From positions 71,943,688 through 72,007,687 of the forward strand of contig OX123196.2 of the NCBI GenBank assembly GCA_944739405.2: a stretch of 64,000 nt of DNA. The letters run 5' to 3'. The notes below the pieces were generated by a model, which was given only the letters and a program-made list of their open reading frames with translations, ran no database searches and was not told the origin of the DNA. This document shows, in pieces, positions 1-12,100 of the stretch. How positions within the stretch are numbered: the stretch's first letter is position 1; each line of letters starts with the position of its first letter. The translations under genes were made by a program, and so were the position numbers. Source of the stretch: Euclidia mi. Taxonomy: Eukaryota > Arthropoda > Insecta > Lepidoptera > Erebidae.

Positions 1-150
1 TGTTGATTCCCTCACCACGCTCAGGATTCTAACTTTGATTCACTCGCTACGCTCGTGAATCAATCATAGAATCCTTCGCTTACTCGGGACTCAAAATCAG
101 CACTCGAAACAAAAAAACAACTTTCCTCTCTTGTTGCACAAATAACTATT
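1..150. repeat. Terminal arm of a palindromic dispersed element
   Basis: This block matches the right-hand end of the inverted-repeat element at 52425-52566 almost base for base, including the end motif GCACAAATAACTATT. It holds an internal hairpin, where GATTCACTCGCTACGCTCGTG meets its reverse complement. The element continues beyond the left edge of the window, so only one end is seen. The same arm is present at 48211-48420 (inverted) and, with the hairpin core lost, at 54100-54215. Its transposon superfamily is not recognised. Confidence 0.75.
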
Positions 151-316
151 ATTAAAGCTTCTAAGGTTTGCTTCTCATTGACGTCGAGACTAAGCGAAAC
201 TAGAAAATTAAATAGAAAATCTAGAGATCCCGATTATTTCTGATCAATCACACCTTTAGGAGGTGCAGGTGGAAGAGATGCATTCTCATGATTGTACCAA
301 GTCCGCGTTAACGGGA

Positions 317-319
<3 letters not shown>

Positions 320-379
<60 letters not shown>
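320..379. repeat. (AT)n microsatellite
   Basis: An uninterrupted run of AT dinucleotides of about 60 bp. Simple repeat with no associated gene. Confidence 0.95.
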
Positions 380-382
<3 letters not shown>

Positions 383-556
383 GGAAAGAAGGCATTATAT
401 CTTTCCCTTGTTAAGGTAGCTACTGCTATAGAATATTGTAAATAGACACTTCCCTTCGACTTTGCGTTCTTTTTGACTGCTCGAAGTAGTAATTTTTGAT
501 AATTCCTGTTGGCTAATTTCTATACATACAAATAAATTGATGGCTGTCTTTGATAA

Positions 557-959
557 TGTGAGGAGCCCAAGTTAATACGATTTTTATAAATTTATACTTT
601 GTCGACGCTTAGGTACTCGTGACATGAAACTATTGATAGTATTACTTGTGACGTCAATCCTTGACGCATCACTCGGCCGGTCGACCCCGCCGCCCGCGCC
701 CTGCAACGGACTATAAATACTCAAGCGCTGGCTGCGCCCGTCTCTCCCTTTTGGCTGCCTTCAAACGAGCTAAGTGACCACCTTTCCTGACGACCACCGG
801 GCAGGCGGACCCTTAACAAATCCCTTACCATCGCCGAATCACGCGACCCTGTTTATATCTTTTCGAATAACATTTTTCTAGTAATTTTTTCCTTAGTGAA
901 ACGCTTGCTAAATGATGTTTAGACTTACTTGAAGAAATAAATCAATTTTTATTGTAACA
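557..959 (+). other. Promoter-like / possible solo LTR segment
   Basis: The segment begins TGTGAGG and ends TGTAACA. It contains a TATAAATA box (712-719) in a GC-rich stretch and an AATAAA signal near 936, which is the order expected in a long terminal repeat. No clear target-site duplication, primer-binding site or internal LTR-element coding region is visible. It could equally be a promoter region of an unrecognised gene. Weak call. Confidence 0.25.
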
Positions 960-1089
960 TTTAACCACGTTTCTCATTTAAACACACCCAAAGTTGTGTG
1001 TCTTCGTTACATACTATAAGGAATACATTTATCAATAAATGCGTATTTGATTTGTACGTTTGTGTTTTATTTATTTCCTTTTTTAACAG

Positions 1090-1283
1090 AGCAACTGAAG
1101 CACATAAGGCAGGAGTACCTGGACCGCTGCCATCTCCTTCTGCGAGGCAATAATGCCAAGCAGGGACTGCAAGGCGGGAGAGGCGCCTCCACACTTTTCT
1201 CAGCCACAGGTCCGGGCATCATAGAGCGCATGACAATCTCCGCGGGCCCAAAGGTATACATAAGCCTGCGGACGGCAAACTAA
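1090..1283 (+). CDS. Putative coding exon of an unrecognised gene
   Basis: A GC-rich open stretch follows a plausible 3' splice site (pyrimidine-rich tract ending TTTTAACAG at 1089) and stays open for about 64 codons to TAA at 1281-1283. The reading begins ...QLKHIRQEYLDRCHLLLRG and includes a Gly/Ala/Ser-rich stretch. It stands out from AT-rich flanks and looks like real exon composition. A possible donor (AAAG|gtatac at about 1253) lies inside it, so the exon may end there instead. I do not recognise the protein. No matching exons are visible; the rest would be left of the window or in an isoform. It could also be a retrocopy fragment. Confidence 0.35.
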
Positions 1284-1356
1284 AGGGCACCTCGCCACCC
1301 GATCAGGGTAAGGCCCGGGAGACGGCTCGGTATTTCCACGTGCGCCTCGCAAGGTG

Positions 1357-1764
1357 ATATACAGCGTATAAAAATACTCTTAACGAAAACTGAAATCCGA
1401 TGTTGTACCAATCACTACGAACATTTTTTACTTCGGCTAAGTACTGTTTATTCTGTGCTTCGGCACCATACCTGGGAAATTACTGGTTCAGGAGATATTG
1501 AGGCTCAAAGTTAGTATGGAATTTTTCTAGTTAGGTACAAAATCGATGCATTTACCCGGCCAATATGTTCTATAGATGCCCTATAACTCCATGGATAAGT
1601 AGTATTTCGAGCATTGCACGCGCGCGCTTTTAATGGCGGTTTAAAAAATGTGAAAACTTAAAAAAGATCGTTTCCCATGTATTATTTTTAGTTAGTATGA
1701 CTTGGCATGATGTTCACAACGAGTAGACTTCGGCTTGGTGATGGGTCTTGTGACACCCTGTATA
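1357..1764 (+). mobile_element. MITE with ACAGGGTGT-type termini, copy 1
   Basis: About 400 bp, bounded by TATACAGCGT on the left and GACACCCTGTATA on the right. Closely related copies lie at 4242-4625 (inverted) and 54928-55310 (direct), sharing the termini and an internal segment with GTTCAGGAGATATTGAGGC. There is no coding capacity. Short terminal inverted repeats and no ORF fit a non-autonomous DNA transposon. Confidence 0.7.
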
Positions 1765-2479
1765 AGGACTGCACTTCAGCGAGGTAGCGCATGCTATACA
1801 CATTGTGGTGGATTCACGTTGCCCCCGCCATTGTGGGAGATCAAAGTTACCGCGGTGATTTTTAGTAGGTACGTAGCCCGAACAACTTTCGAAAGTCCCA
1901 GATACTCTCGCCATCAGGGTCGAGCTCAACTTGTCGAGTGGTGGAGAGAGAGTAGGTTGTACCTACACCGCGATACAAAAATATAGAGGTCACTAGGCGA
2001 ACTGTCTCGGCAGCCATGAACCCTTGGACCTGGATATTAATTGTTTCAGATAAATTATCAAACAAGAATAACGATATTCGACAATGATGGTCCTAACCTA
2101 CATATCAATTTTAGAGTGATATACTCTACGAGCACTTAGCTCGTAGGATATACTTTACATAAATACAGCGATGATCCAAGCTTAATATTTTTTTTACACA
2201 GATAACGTCGACTAATAAACTTCGAAGTATAAACATAGACTGCATTTTATAACTTTATAGACGATGCCCGCGGTTACACCCGCGTTATTTTGCAGCTGCC
2301 CCCCTCTGCCCTGCCTTGGCGACGCCCTTGTTTTATGATATGACACGCAGTTCAAGTGACCCCGAATGACCTACGAGCTTTGAATGCGTTACATTGCGCG
2401 CAAGATAATCGCATTTATCGGATGTAACGTACACACCAGAGTCTTTTATTTAAGTACAGTCTGATCCGGCAGTTTTATT
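1765..2479. other. Intergenic, no gene seen
   Basis: AT-rich sequence without long open frames, recognisable exons or repeats shared with the rest of the window. It lies upstream of the duplicated block and holds nothing I can name. Confidence 0.6.
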
Positions 2480-2976
2480 TATGTTTTCTGAAAGTTTTTT
2501 TACTGAGCGCACCTAATCCTTGGTAGACATCGCATATGGAAATCTTTCTATTCTAGAGTCGGAACGCTGACTAAAGGCAATCCTAGAACTGAGTCTCATC
2601 AGGCGATCTAGGAGCCGCCTATTCATATAATAAATAATGTTTGGAAAATGCGCAGAGAAAGAAAAATATTTCAACGCGTTCCCACTATGCTTATTCTACA
2701 CCACTGCTTATTGTGCTCTACAAAGTCGTATATAAAGTAAGCGTGGTTAAGGTACAGTCAGTTAGAAAGTTTATATAAATGATCGTGATTTAGGATGCTT
2801 ACATCGTCTTAACTAATTATTTATTATAGATCTCGACATGTGTAGCGACTTTCGCAGTTGACTGTAGATAAATAATTAAATAAAAATAAAGATACCAAGT
2901 ACTTATCACTCACAAAAAATTCAAAACTTCTTCTTCAAATGATCCAAAATTATAATAAAAAGCTACAAATTTAAAA

Positions 2977-2985
2977 ATGAGCAAG
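2977..2985 (+). other. End of 5' exon 1 with short upstream ORF (copy 1)
   Basis: ATG AGC AAG is followed by a consensus donor (gtaagt). Spliced to the acceptor TTTGCAG at 3078 it reads MSKSASECE then TAG, ending before the main start and in a different frame. Copy 2 has the same layout (25735-25743) but reads on to 16 codons because TAG is TGG there. This may be a translated upstream ORF, or the remnant of an ancestral N-terminus lost by a frame change. The 5' end of the exon is not defined. Confidence 0.45.
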
Positions 2986-3135
2986 GTAAGTATATCGTCG
3001 GATTGCTTACGTCGAACTAACTGTTTTTAGTAATCTGTGCTTACGTTGCGATCCGGACCGGTTTGTGGTTGTTTGCAGTCGGCATCGGAGTGCGAGTAGG
3101 ATAACACGTCCAACAACTAAACAAACCTACATAGA

Positions 3136-3186
3136 ACCATCACCATCACCATCACCATCACCATCACCATCACCATCACCATCACC
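3136..3186 (+). repeat. (ACCATC)n hexanucleotide repeat in 5' UTR
   Basis: About 8.5 hexamer units directly before the start codon of the first beta-subunit gene. Copy 2 has a 36-bp (six-unit) shorter version at 25866-25880. It lies in exon 2 upstream of the ATG, so the length change does not alter the protein. Confidence 0.9.
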
Positions 3187-3194
3187 GGTACACC

Positions 3195-6100
3195 ATGGCG
3201 CTCGACAAACGGACCAGGCTCATTGTGATTCTGACAGTGACAGTACTCGCTTTAGGTCAGTCTGTTTTTAGTTGTGCTTGTTTTGATTATAATGAACAAT
3301 TCTAACCTTATCTTATAATAGTTAACTTATTGTATGTTACTATTTATTTATCTAATATCAACAAATTACTGGCTATTTTATACCAGTCACAACTCACAAC
3401 AAATACATTTAACGTTCTAATAAATAACTTTTGTTGAAAAAGAACTCTATATTGGTATAGCAATTAAGTGTAATGTTAACTGTATTGTTTTATGTTGTAT
3501 CCTTAGAGGTAACTTAAAGTTACGCTCGTGTTAATTATGTTGATGTGTCATATCTGCGTGTTTTGTGGCTTGTGATTTTAAAATCTATAGTTTACAAGTT
3601 AAAAACTACTGAACCAATTTTGATGCAAATGTCATAATATGCTGCGGTTTAAAAACACTTATAAGTTATAAGTGTTTTTAAAGTTATAGGTAACGTTAAG
3701 TTACACTTTTGATATAGGTGGTTGAATACAGTTGTATTAAACTACAATTATGAAAGAAAAACGTAATACGGGTAGGTATACCTAATAAGACAAAGTTATC
3801 TCAACAACTTAAACTTAAACACCACGCCTAAATAATACAGCCAGTTATGAATAGGTAATGAATATGTATTTGTTATGCCGCCGTTTGTACATGAATGAAA
3901 TACAAATGTTCACAGATGACTTATTAAAGTAGCTATCCTATAATAATAATAAAGCGATGCTTCAAACATCGACTGGACTGACCGGTTTTCATGGCATTAT
4001 TATTTACGCGCGCACCAGTTTCTATGTTCTGTGGTCGACCATGCTTGATGATGATTCACTACAACACAACGACGACGCTACAAACAAATAAAACAAAGGC
4101 ATTTTCACGCCTCTGTAAGTTTTATTTACTGTTTAGTTTCGGAATGGGGCGTACTCCACTGTGTATAATTTATAGTGTTGATAAATTGAACTTATGTATC
4201 TAACAGGGAAACTTTAAGTTTCCCCTAGACATAATTACCTATATACAGGGTGTCGCAAGACCCATCACCAAGCCGAAGTCTACTAGTTGTGGACATCATG
4301 CCAAGTCATACTAACCAAACATAATACCTGGGAAACGATATTTTTTTGAGTTTTCACATTTTTTACAACCGCAGTTAAAAGCGCGCGCGTGCAATGCTTG
4401 CAATACCCACTTATCCATGGGGTTGTAGGGCATCTAAAGAACATATTGGCGGTGTAAATGCATCGATTTTGTACCTAAGTAGAAAAAATCCATACTAACT
4501 TTGAGCCTCAATATCTCCTGAACCAGTAATTTCCCATATATGGTGCCGAAGTAAAAAATGGTTGTAGTGATTGGTACAATATGGGGTTTCAGTTTTCGTT
4601 AAGGGTCTTTTTACACCCTGTATACCTAATTATGTCTAGATTGTTTTTAATCAGAACAGCCGAGTGGTGATACTGGTGTTAAAACAGTATGTTAAGACTA
4701 CCATGCAGAGAGTATCGGGTTAAATTCCAAGGTGCGCGCACCACTGAATGTTCGAAGTTATGTGCGTTTTTTAATCTGCTAATCATCCCTTTCCTGGAGA
4801 GCCCGTTAAACCGTCGCTCGTAGAGACCTTCTTTATTTTCTCAGAAACGAAATGTATAGAATAATGTAGTGTTAGCATGTGCTCACTCAACTCACAATGA
4901 GTGCTATACGCATACTTGCTAGCTTGGATATAATATAGGGTCAATTTTTTGTTATGCGGGGCTAAAGGTCGACAGGAACAATTTCCATACATTTTTTAAA
5001 TGCGCTCCCTAGCGGTCTCTACCCATCGCTAGTCTACACCCATAACTAGCGATCGAAAAATTACCGCCGCGGCGCCGCCGAAATAAGTTCGGCAGTATTA
5101 TTTATGAATTTTTAATAATATTTTCTAAAACATACATCTGCACTGAAAATTTAAGAAAAGTTAGTACAATTGTTACCTAACTTTAGCACCTAGTACCTAA
5201 AAATTGGCCCTAGATCCAAGCTAACAAGTATGTGTACACTCATGACAGTCATGATGACACATACTAACACTACTTTATTCTATACATTTCGTTTCTGAGC
5301 AAAAAGGTAAGGTCTGCCGGCCGGCGGCCCCGAGATCTTGGACTACCCCGCTTTTCATGAAGATCTTGTACAAAAACCATGGAATACCGCCCACCCTTTG
5401 GGTGCGGAGGTCAGACGACAGTCGGCTCAGTGGAAAAACCTATTCTGTCACATCTGGTTAAACTTGCAAACGTATACTGGGCTCCAAGGCGTCTTGGATG
5501 TAACCGGGATACTGTTTTAGGATGATGATGATTTGGAATTCCTCGATAATAAGTTAATTTCTTAATTATTCTACATTTACGTTAACGGCGATGTTCGCTA
5601 TTGTGGTATTTTGATAATTAATGTGTGTTCATCGATGTTTGTTACAGGAGGGATAACCGGGCTAGTGATCGGTCTGCAGAACCGTGACAACAGCATCCGT
5701 AAGTAAATAATACCTATTATATGCCTACATAGCTCTTTGACTGCCTCGTTGGTCTCGTGGCATAAATTATGTGCGCGTGGGATTGAGAGGTCTCGGGTTC
5801 GATTCCCGGGTCGGGCCAAGTGTCATAGGGTTTTTCCGTTAGGAAATTCTCAGTAGCAGCACGGAGTCTGGTAATGTGCACAGTACGGCAATAGGCTCGC
5901 CCCCTAGGTATTACGTGGGACTAAATTAAATTTGGCGAAAAGTGGGTGTAGCAATATACCTTTGCCTACCTCTTCGGGGATATAGGCGTGAGACTATGTA
6001 ATTATGTATGTATGTAGCTCTTTGAATATTAGCGTTCGACTTGGTGTTACCCATTACCCAACAGTGCAGTGTGACTTGGGACCGTCCCTCCACGTAACTG

Positions 6101-9100
6101 GGCTTCTTTATTCCCCGGCGACACTGAAATGTCACTATTTCAATTCATTCCGTGAATGTCATAAGAGGCGACTAAGAAAAATACAAAAAAACACAAAATG
6201 TAGCAAATGGTATCTTTGCAAATAGACGGAAAGCTTTGACTTTTAACCCTTACCAACCTGTCCAGCCAACGTAGTATGGTAGAACCAATCCTCGTTCACT
6301 CATAGAGCTACTGAGAACCAAATGCTGGAATTAAGCCACTCCTAGGCTTAATTCCAGCAGTGGGAAAAGCTGCGAAAAGCTGTGTATGTGTGTATTTAAA
6401 GACGATACATACATACATAGACTCACGCCTGTTGCCCGGAGGGTAGGCAGAGACAACGGAACGGCATTTGCAACGATCCTAACATATCTCTCTTGCATCA
6501 TTCACTCCCATCAGGTTCCTCATGCATGCTCTTCTGTTCAGGGTACTTCTAACCTGTCCTGTTTTTAGGATGTCTCCAATCTGATAATCTCGTTATTATA
6601 TTTTGTCCAGATTTGGAAGTAATTCCGACGCACTCGTCAGACAATTTGATCATGTACAATGCGAGGGACAACAACTCTGTGTTCACGTGGAGCAAGCGCA
6701 TCGACGATTCTCTTGAAGGTAAGTTTCACATTACACCTTGTTAGTATTTCAAGGATACATCTATGGTTCAGTGGACAGCGAAAGCGTCTGCTTATCGGGC
6801 GGTCCCGGGTTCGATTACCGGGTCTAGCAAAAGCGTTACCTACAAAATGATAGCGAAATGTAGGTGTAATATTACACCTTTGCCAATCGTTCGGGGATAC
6901 AGACGTGAGCCTATTAAAAATATGGCTATTTAAATATGATGTCTTTAAAAGAAGGATAACTTCACCGTGCCCTTAGCAACTTCTTCTTACCGTCTTGGAC
7001 AAGTAAGCTCATCGGGGTAATCGTTTAAACCGGCATTTTATAAAGCAGCCGTGTGGTCGACGGCATAGAATACAAGTGTCACCACCCCCTATCTTCCCGT
7101 GGGTGTCGTAAGAGGCGACTAAGGGATAACACGATGCAAATACCATCTTTGCGTAGAGACGGAAAACTCGACATCAAACCCTATACGACTGCCTCGTTGG
7201 TCTCGCGGCATAAATGTGCGCGTGCGATGTGTGTTGTTCCTATAAATAATAAACAGCGGCCCAATTCTCCTAAAATACAGTTTCGGTATAATGTCAGTGT
7301 CATACTTACGTCACAAAAAGCGTATAATTCTTCTAAATTATCTGTTCAATAAAATTGATTGTAACGAGATCGTAATTGAAACAAGTGTCAAAATATGTGT
7401 CAACGACGAACTGTTTATTTCAAATTATACGATAATGACATTAGGTTATCAGAATACCGCTTCTGAGTACATTCAAAATATAATTTCAATCTAATATATA
7501 AAATTCTCGTGTCACAGTTTTCGTTCCCATACTCCTCCGAAACGGCTTGACCGATTTTGATGAAATTTTTTGTGCTTATCCGGTATCTATGAGAATCAGC
7601 CAACATCAATTTTCAAAAAAAAAAAAAAATTTTTGCAAAACAACGTTTGCCGGGTCAGCTAGTGTTATATAAAAATACGAGAATTAGGCCACAGATTAGA
7701 CTCAGAGTTAAATTTCGCGAGTAGGTCAGTGAAAGTCAGGCATAGAAGACATGTTATAGCAGCTATCGTATAGTGTCGATAGGTCACATAGTTTGTTTTT
7801 TTAGGGTTCCGTGCCTAAAAGGTAAAAAAACGGGACCCTATTTTAGTAATATCAGCATCCGCTGTCTGTCCGTCTGTCTGTCTGTTTGTCGAAAGCTGAA
7901 ATTTACACAAATTATGTATTTCGGTTGCCGCTATAACAACAAATAGGTACTAAAATAAAAAGAATGTAAATATTTAGGGGACCCCCTTACAATAAATGTG
8001 TTTTTTTGTAGTTGAATATTACCTTTCAAAATAATATATAATTAAAAAAAAGTAAATAATAAAGGGGGGCTCCCATACAGCAATCGTAATTTTTAAGCAA
8101 TTAGTTACTCGATCTTAATAAACAGGTAGAAACTTAAAAAATATTTAAGTATACATACAACAAACGTGATTTTCTTTTATAGATGATGGTATAGAACCCT
8201 TCGTGCGCGAGTCCGACTCGCACTTGCCCAATTTTTTTTAGTTTGGATTTTATTAATAAAAACTATTATTTATTTTTACTTACTTTTTTAATGTCACTGG
8301 TCACTGTATGGTCCTTGATAAATATGCAAAATGTCCAATTATTCCGACGTTTCAAAATCGGTCAAATTCGCGTCCAAAGTTTCCGTTACATAGATACAGA
8401 CAACCGAAGCGAAGCTATAAGCTAAGCTAAGCGAAGAAGAAGTACGAGACGGACTTGTGGAGTAGCTTTCCTTGTATCGAGGATTTTGTTTTAGGGGATG
8501 ATCTTCATTTAGTTTGGGGTTAGGGAAGCACGAAACTCATGTTTTTAATTGCTTTACGCCTGTATCTACTTGGCAGGTGGGGTAGGCAGAGGTGTAATAT
8601 TACCCACATTTTGCCAAAAAATCATGTCTTTAAAAAGGATACTTTTCCGATCCGCCCCTATACGTGTTGTACTTAGGTGTATTGTAATTGTTAAATATTT
8701 TCTCTCTCTCACAGCATACCGCAAGAAAGGCAGCCAGCCTGGTGCTGAGAACCTAATGATATGCTCCTATGAGAACGGCCCATCAGGCAAGACGTGTGAC
8801 GTGGATATTTATAAGTTCAGCCCCTGCTCTCCCGAATACCAGTACAACTATGGACGGGCTGCACCCTGCGTGTTCCTGAGACTGAACAAGGTAATTGTCT
8901 TCATTTATTTACAGAAGGTCTAGTTCATTTTAAAGTGCTTAGCTAGTGCCTACCTTATGAAATTGCAATAAGAAGGTATCGATCGAATTATTTAATTAGT
9001 CGAGATGCGTCCGACCTAAAAATTGTTTACCTCATCGTAAACTGCCAAACTATAGTGCCTTATGAAATTGCAAATACACAAAAGGGTGTAGTCTACCGAA

Positions 9101-12100
9101 TGTCGATTCGCACATTTCGTGCAATCCTACTAATATTATAAATGTGAAAGTTTGTGAAGATGTATGTAAGGATGTTTGTTACTCTTTCACGCAAAAACTA
9201 CTGAACGGATTTGGATGAAACTTTACAGTAATATAGTTTATACATCAGAATAACACATAGGCTACAATTTAAAACATTTTTGGATAATGTTGCCATAATA
9301 TAAGTAAAAGTATCAACTAAGTCGGCAAAAATCCTGAGCTCTGAAAGCTATTAATTGGAATTTTACCCCCTTCCTGATGACAGATTGATCTGATTTTTGG
9401 TATACACTCATATTGTCATCAAGATTTAAAAGAATTTAAATGATTGTAAATTCAAGATGGCCGCCGATACAAAATGGCAGATTACATATTACTTCACAAC
9501 AACCTCAATATGGGTATCAAATGAAAGGGCTTGATTGGTAGAAAAGAGCTCACTATGAAAAATCCAAGATGGCCGCCGCCACAAAATGGCGGATTACTTA
9601 TTTTCCACAAATACTTCAATATGGGTATCAAATGAAAGGACTTGATTCGTAGAATAGAGCTCACTATGAAAAATTCAAGATGGCCGACGCGACAAAATGG
9701 TGGATTTCTTATTTTCCTCAAACAGTTCAATATGGGTATCAAATGAAAGGGCTTGATTCGTAGAATAGAGCTCACTATGAAAAATCCAAGATGGCTGTCG
9801 CCGCAAAATGGCGGATTACATATTTTCCACAAATACCTCAATATGGGTATCGAATGAAAGGGTTTAATTGGTAGAATAGAGCTCACTATGAAAAATCCAA
9901 GATGGCCGCCGCCACAAAATGGCGGATTACTTATTTTCCACAAATACTTCAATATAGGTATCAAATGAAAGGGCTTGATTCGTAGAATAGAGCTCACTAT
10001 GAAAAATTCAAGATGGCCGCCGCGACAAAATGGTGGATTTCTTATTTTCCTCAAACAGTTCAATATGGGTATCAAATGAAAGGGCTTGATTCGTAGAATC
10101 GAGCTCACTATGAAAAATCCAAGATGGCTGTCGCCGCAAAATGGCGGATTACATATTTTCCACAAATACCTCAATATGGGTATCGCATGAAAGGGTTTAA
10201 TTGGTAGAATAGAGCTCACTATGAAAAATCCAAGATGGCCGCCGCCACAAAATGGCGGATTACTTATTTTCCACAAATACTTCAATATAGGTATCAAATG
10301 AAAGGGCTTGATTCGTAGAATAGAGCTCACTATGAAAAATTCAAGATGGCCGCCGCGACAAAATGGTGGATTTCTTATTTTCCTCAAACAGTTCAATATG
10401 GGTATCAAATGAAAAGGCTTGATTTGTAGTATATAGCTCACTATGAAAAATCCAAGATGGCTGCCACAACAAAATGGCGAATTACCTATTTTCCACAAAT
10501 ACCTCAATATGGGTATCAAATGAAAGGGTTCGATTGGTAGAATAGAGCTCACTATGAATAATTCAAGATGGCTGCCACAACAAAATGGCGAATTACCTAT
10601 ATTCCACAAATACCTCAATATGGGTATCGAACGACAGGGCCTGATTGGTAGCAAAGGGATCACTATGAAATGATAATGAGAAGTATCAACTAACAACAAA
10701 AGCAAAAACTTGAAAATAAAATTAACTAAAAAAATCGTTTTGGGCGTAGCATATTATCCAGAGTAAACATTATGATAGAAATTTCGCTTGCCCAACTATT
10801 TTATATTTGTCTGATCAATACCCCACATTGGTGAGAACATTAGTGCGATCTGGTAGCTAGGACTTACCGAATAAATTTTTAGCTTTTAGTACATAACCTC
10901 TAACTACATAATTTTTATTGTAATAAAACAGTTTAACATAAAACAAAATGTTTTTTACAATGCTCATTGTAGAGTAGTTATCAAATTGATAGATTTATTG
11001 CCTTCAGTATTTAATGTAGATGAACTTTGTCTTTTACAGTAAGTAGTTTGGACCTGTTTATATGTATGCTACACGGCTAATGTGCAGATCCGTTTGAGAT
11101 GAAATTTGATATGGATAGTCTGAAGCCTGGGGAAGTACAAAGGCAACTCTTTATTTCACTTTCATGCGGGCGAAGCCGCGGGCGAAAGCTAGTCATACAA
11201 TAACCCGCACCTACCTATATCCTTTGTTAAATTTTAATTATGAATCTGACCAAGCCTTTCGTAATTCACTCAACACAAAACAAAATCTGTTTATTATCTC
11301 GGAGTTATAGGTAGTTTAACTGGTGTTCTCATATTCCAGATGCTCAACTGGAAGCCAGAGCCGTACAACCGGACGGACGATTTGCCGGCCAACATGCCGG
11401 AGGATCTGAAACAATACATCAGAATTATTGTACGTACCTATACCCGGTCGTAAGAAGTAAGGCATCAAGTCCTACATAAGAAGGCTGTAGAATTAAATGA
11501 AGACTTAACTGCCTACCCCAGTCGGCTGCGCATAGTCTTTAGTAGGTACGCATTTATACTTAGGCCCAGTTTCACCGCCTGTGGATAGGCTTTATCTGCA
11601 AGATAAACTGTCGAAGTATACCAAAATTGGAACTTATGAGTAACGAACTATTTAACGGTTTAACAGGTATCTGTCAAACTGGACATTAATCTCTTGATAT
11701 GATGATAATACTACCTACTGTAGTGTACCTACCTGTTCCCCTGTAGTCGGGCAAGCCTGAAGCGAACACGGTGTGGGTGTCGTGTGCGGGCGCGACGCCG
11801 GCCGACGTGGAGCTCATGGGCCCCGTGCAGTACTTGATATGATGATAATACTACCTACTGTAGTGTACCTACCTGTTCCCCTGTAGTCGGGCAAGCCTGA
11901 AGCGAACACGGTGTGGGTGTCGTGTGCGGGCGCGACGCCGGCCGACGTGGAGCTCATGGGCCCCGTGCAGTACTTGATATGATGATAATACTACCTACTG
12001 TAGTGTACCTACCTGTTCCCCTGTAGTCGGGCAAGCCTGAAGCGAACACGGTGTGGGTGTCGTGTGCGGGCGCGACGCCGGCCGACGTGGAGCTCATGGG

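Noticed and set aside
5741..5815. Functional tRNA gene
   Set aside because: The A- and B-box-like motifs belong to the tRNA-derived head of a SINE with TSDs; the cloverleaf is imperfect.
8549..8923. 124-codon plus-strand ORF beginning upstream of exon 5
   Set aside because: It runs through an intron (TTTTCTCTCTCTCACAG acceptor inside) into exon 5; the real coding part is 8715-8890. The same holds at 39548-39922.
9494..10705. 403-codon minus-strand ORF
   Set aside because: It is entirely a 111-bp tandem repeat inside a Helitron; the period is a multiple of three, so the frame stays open by chance.
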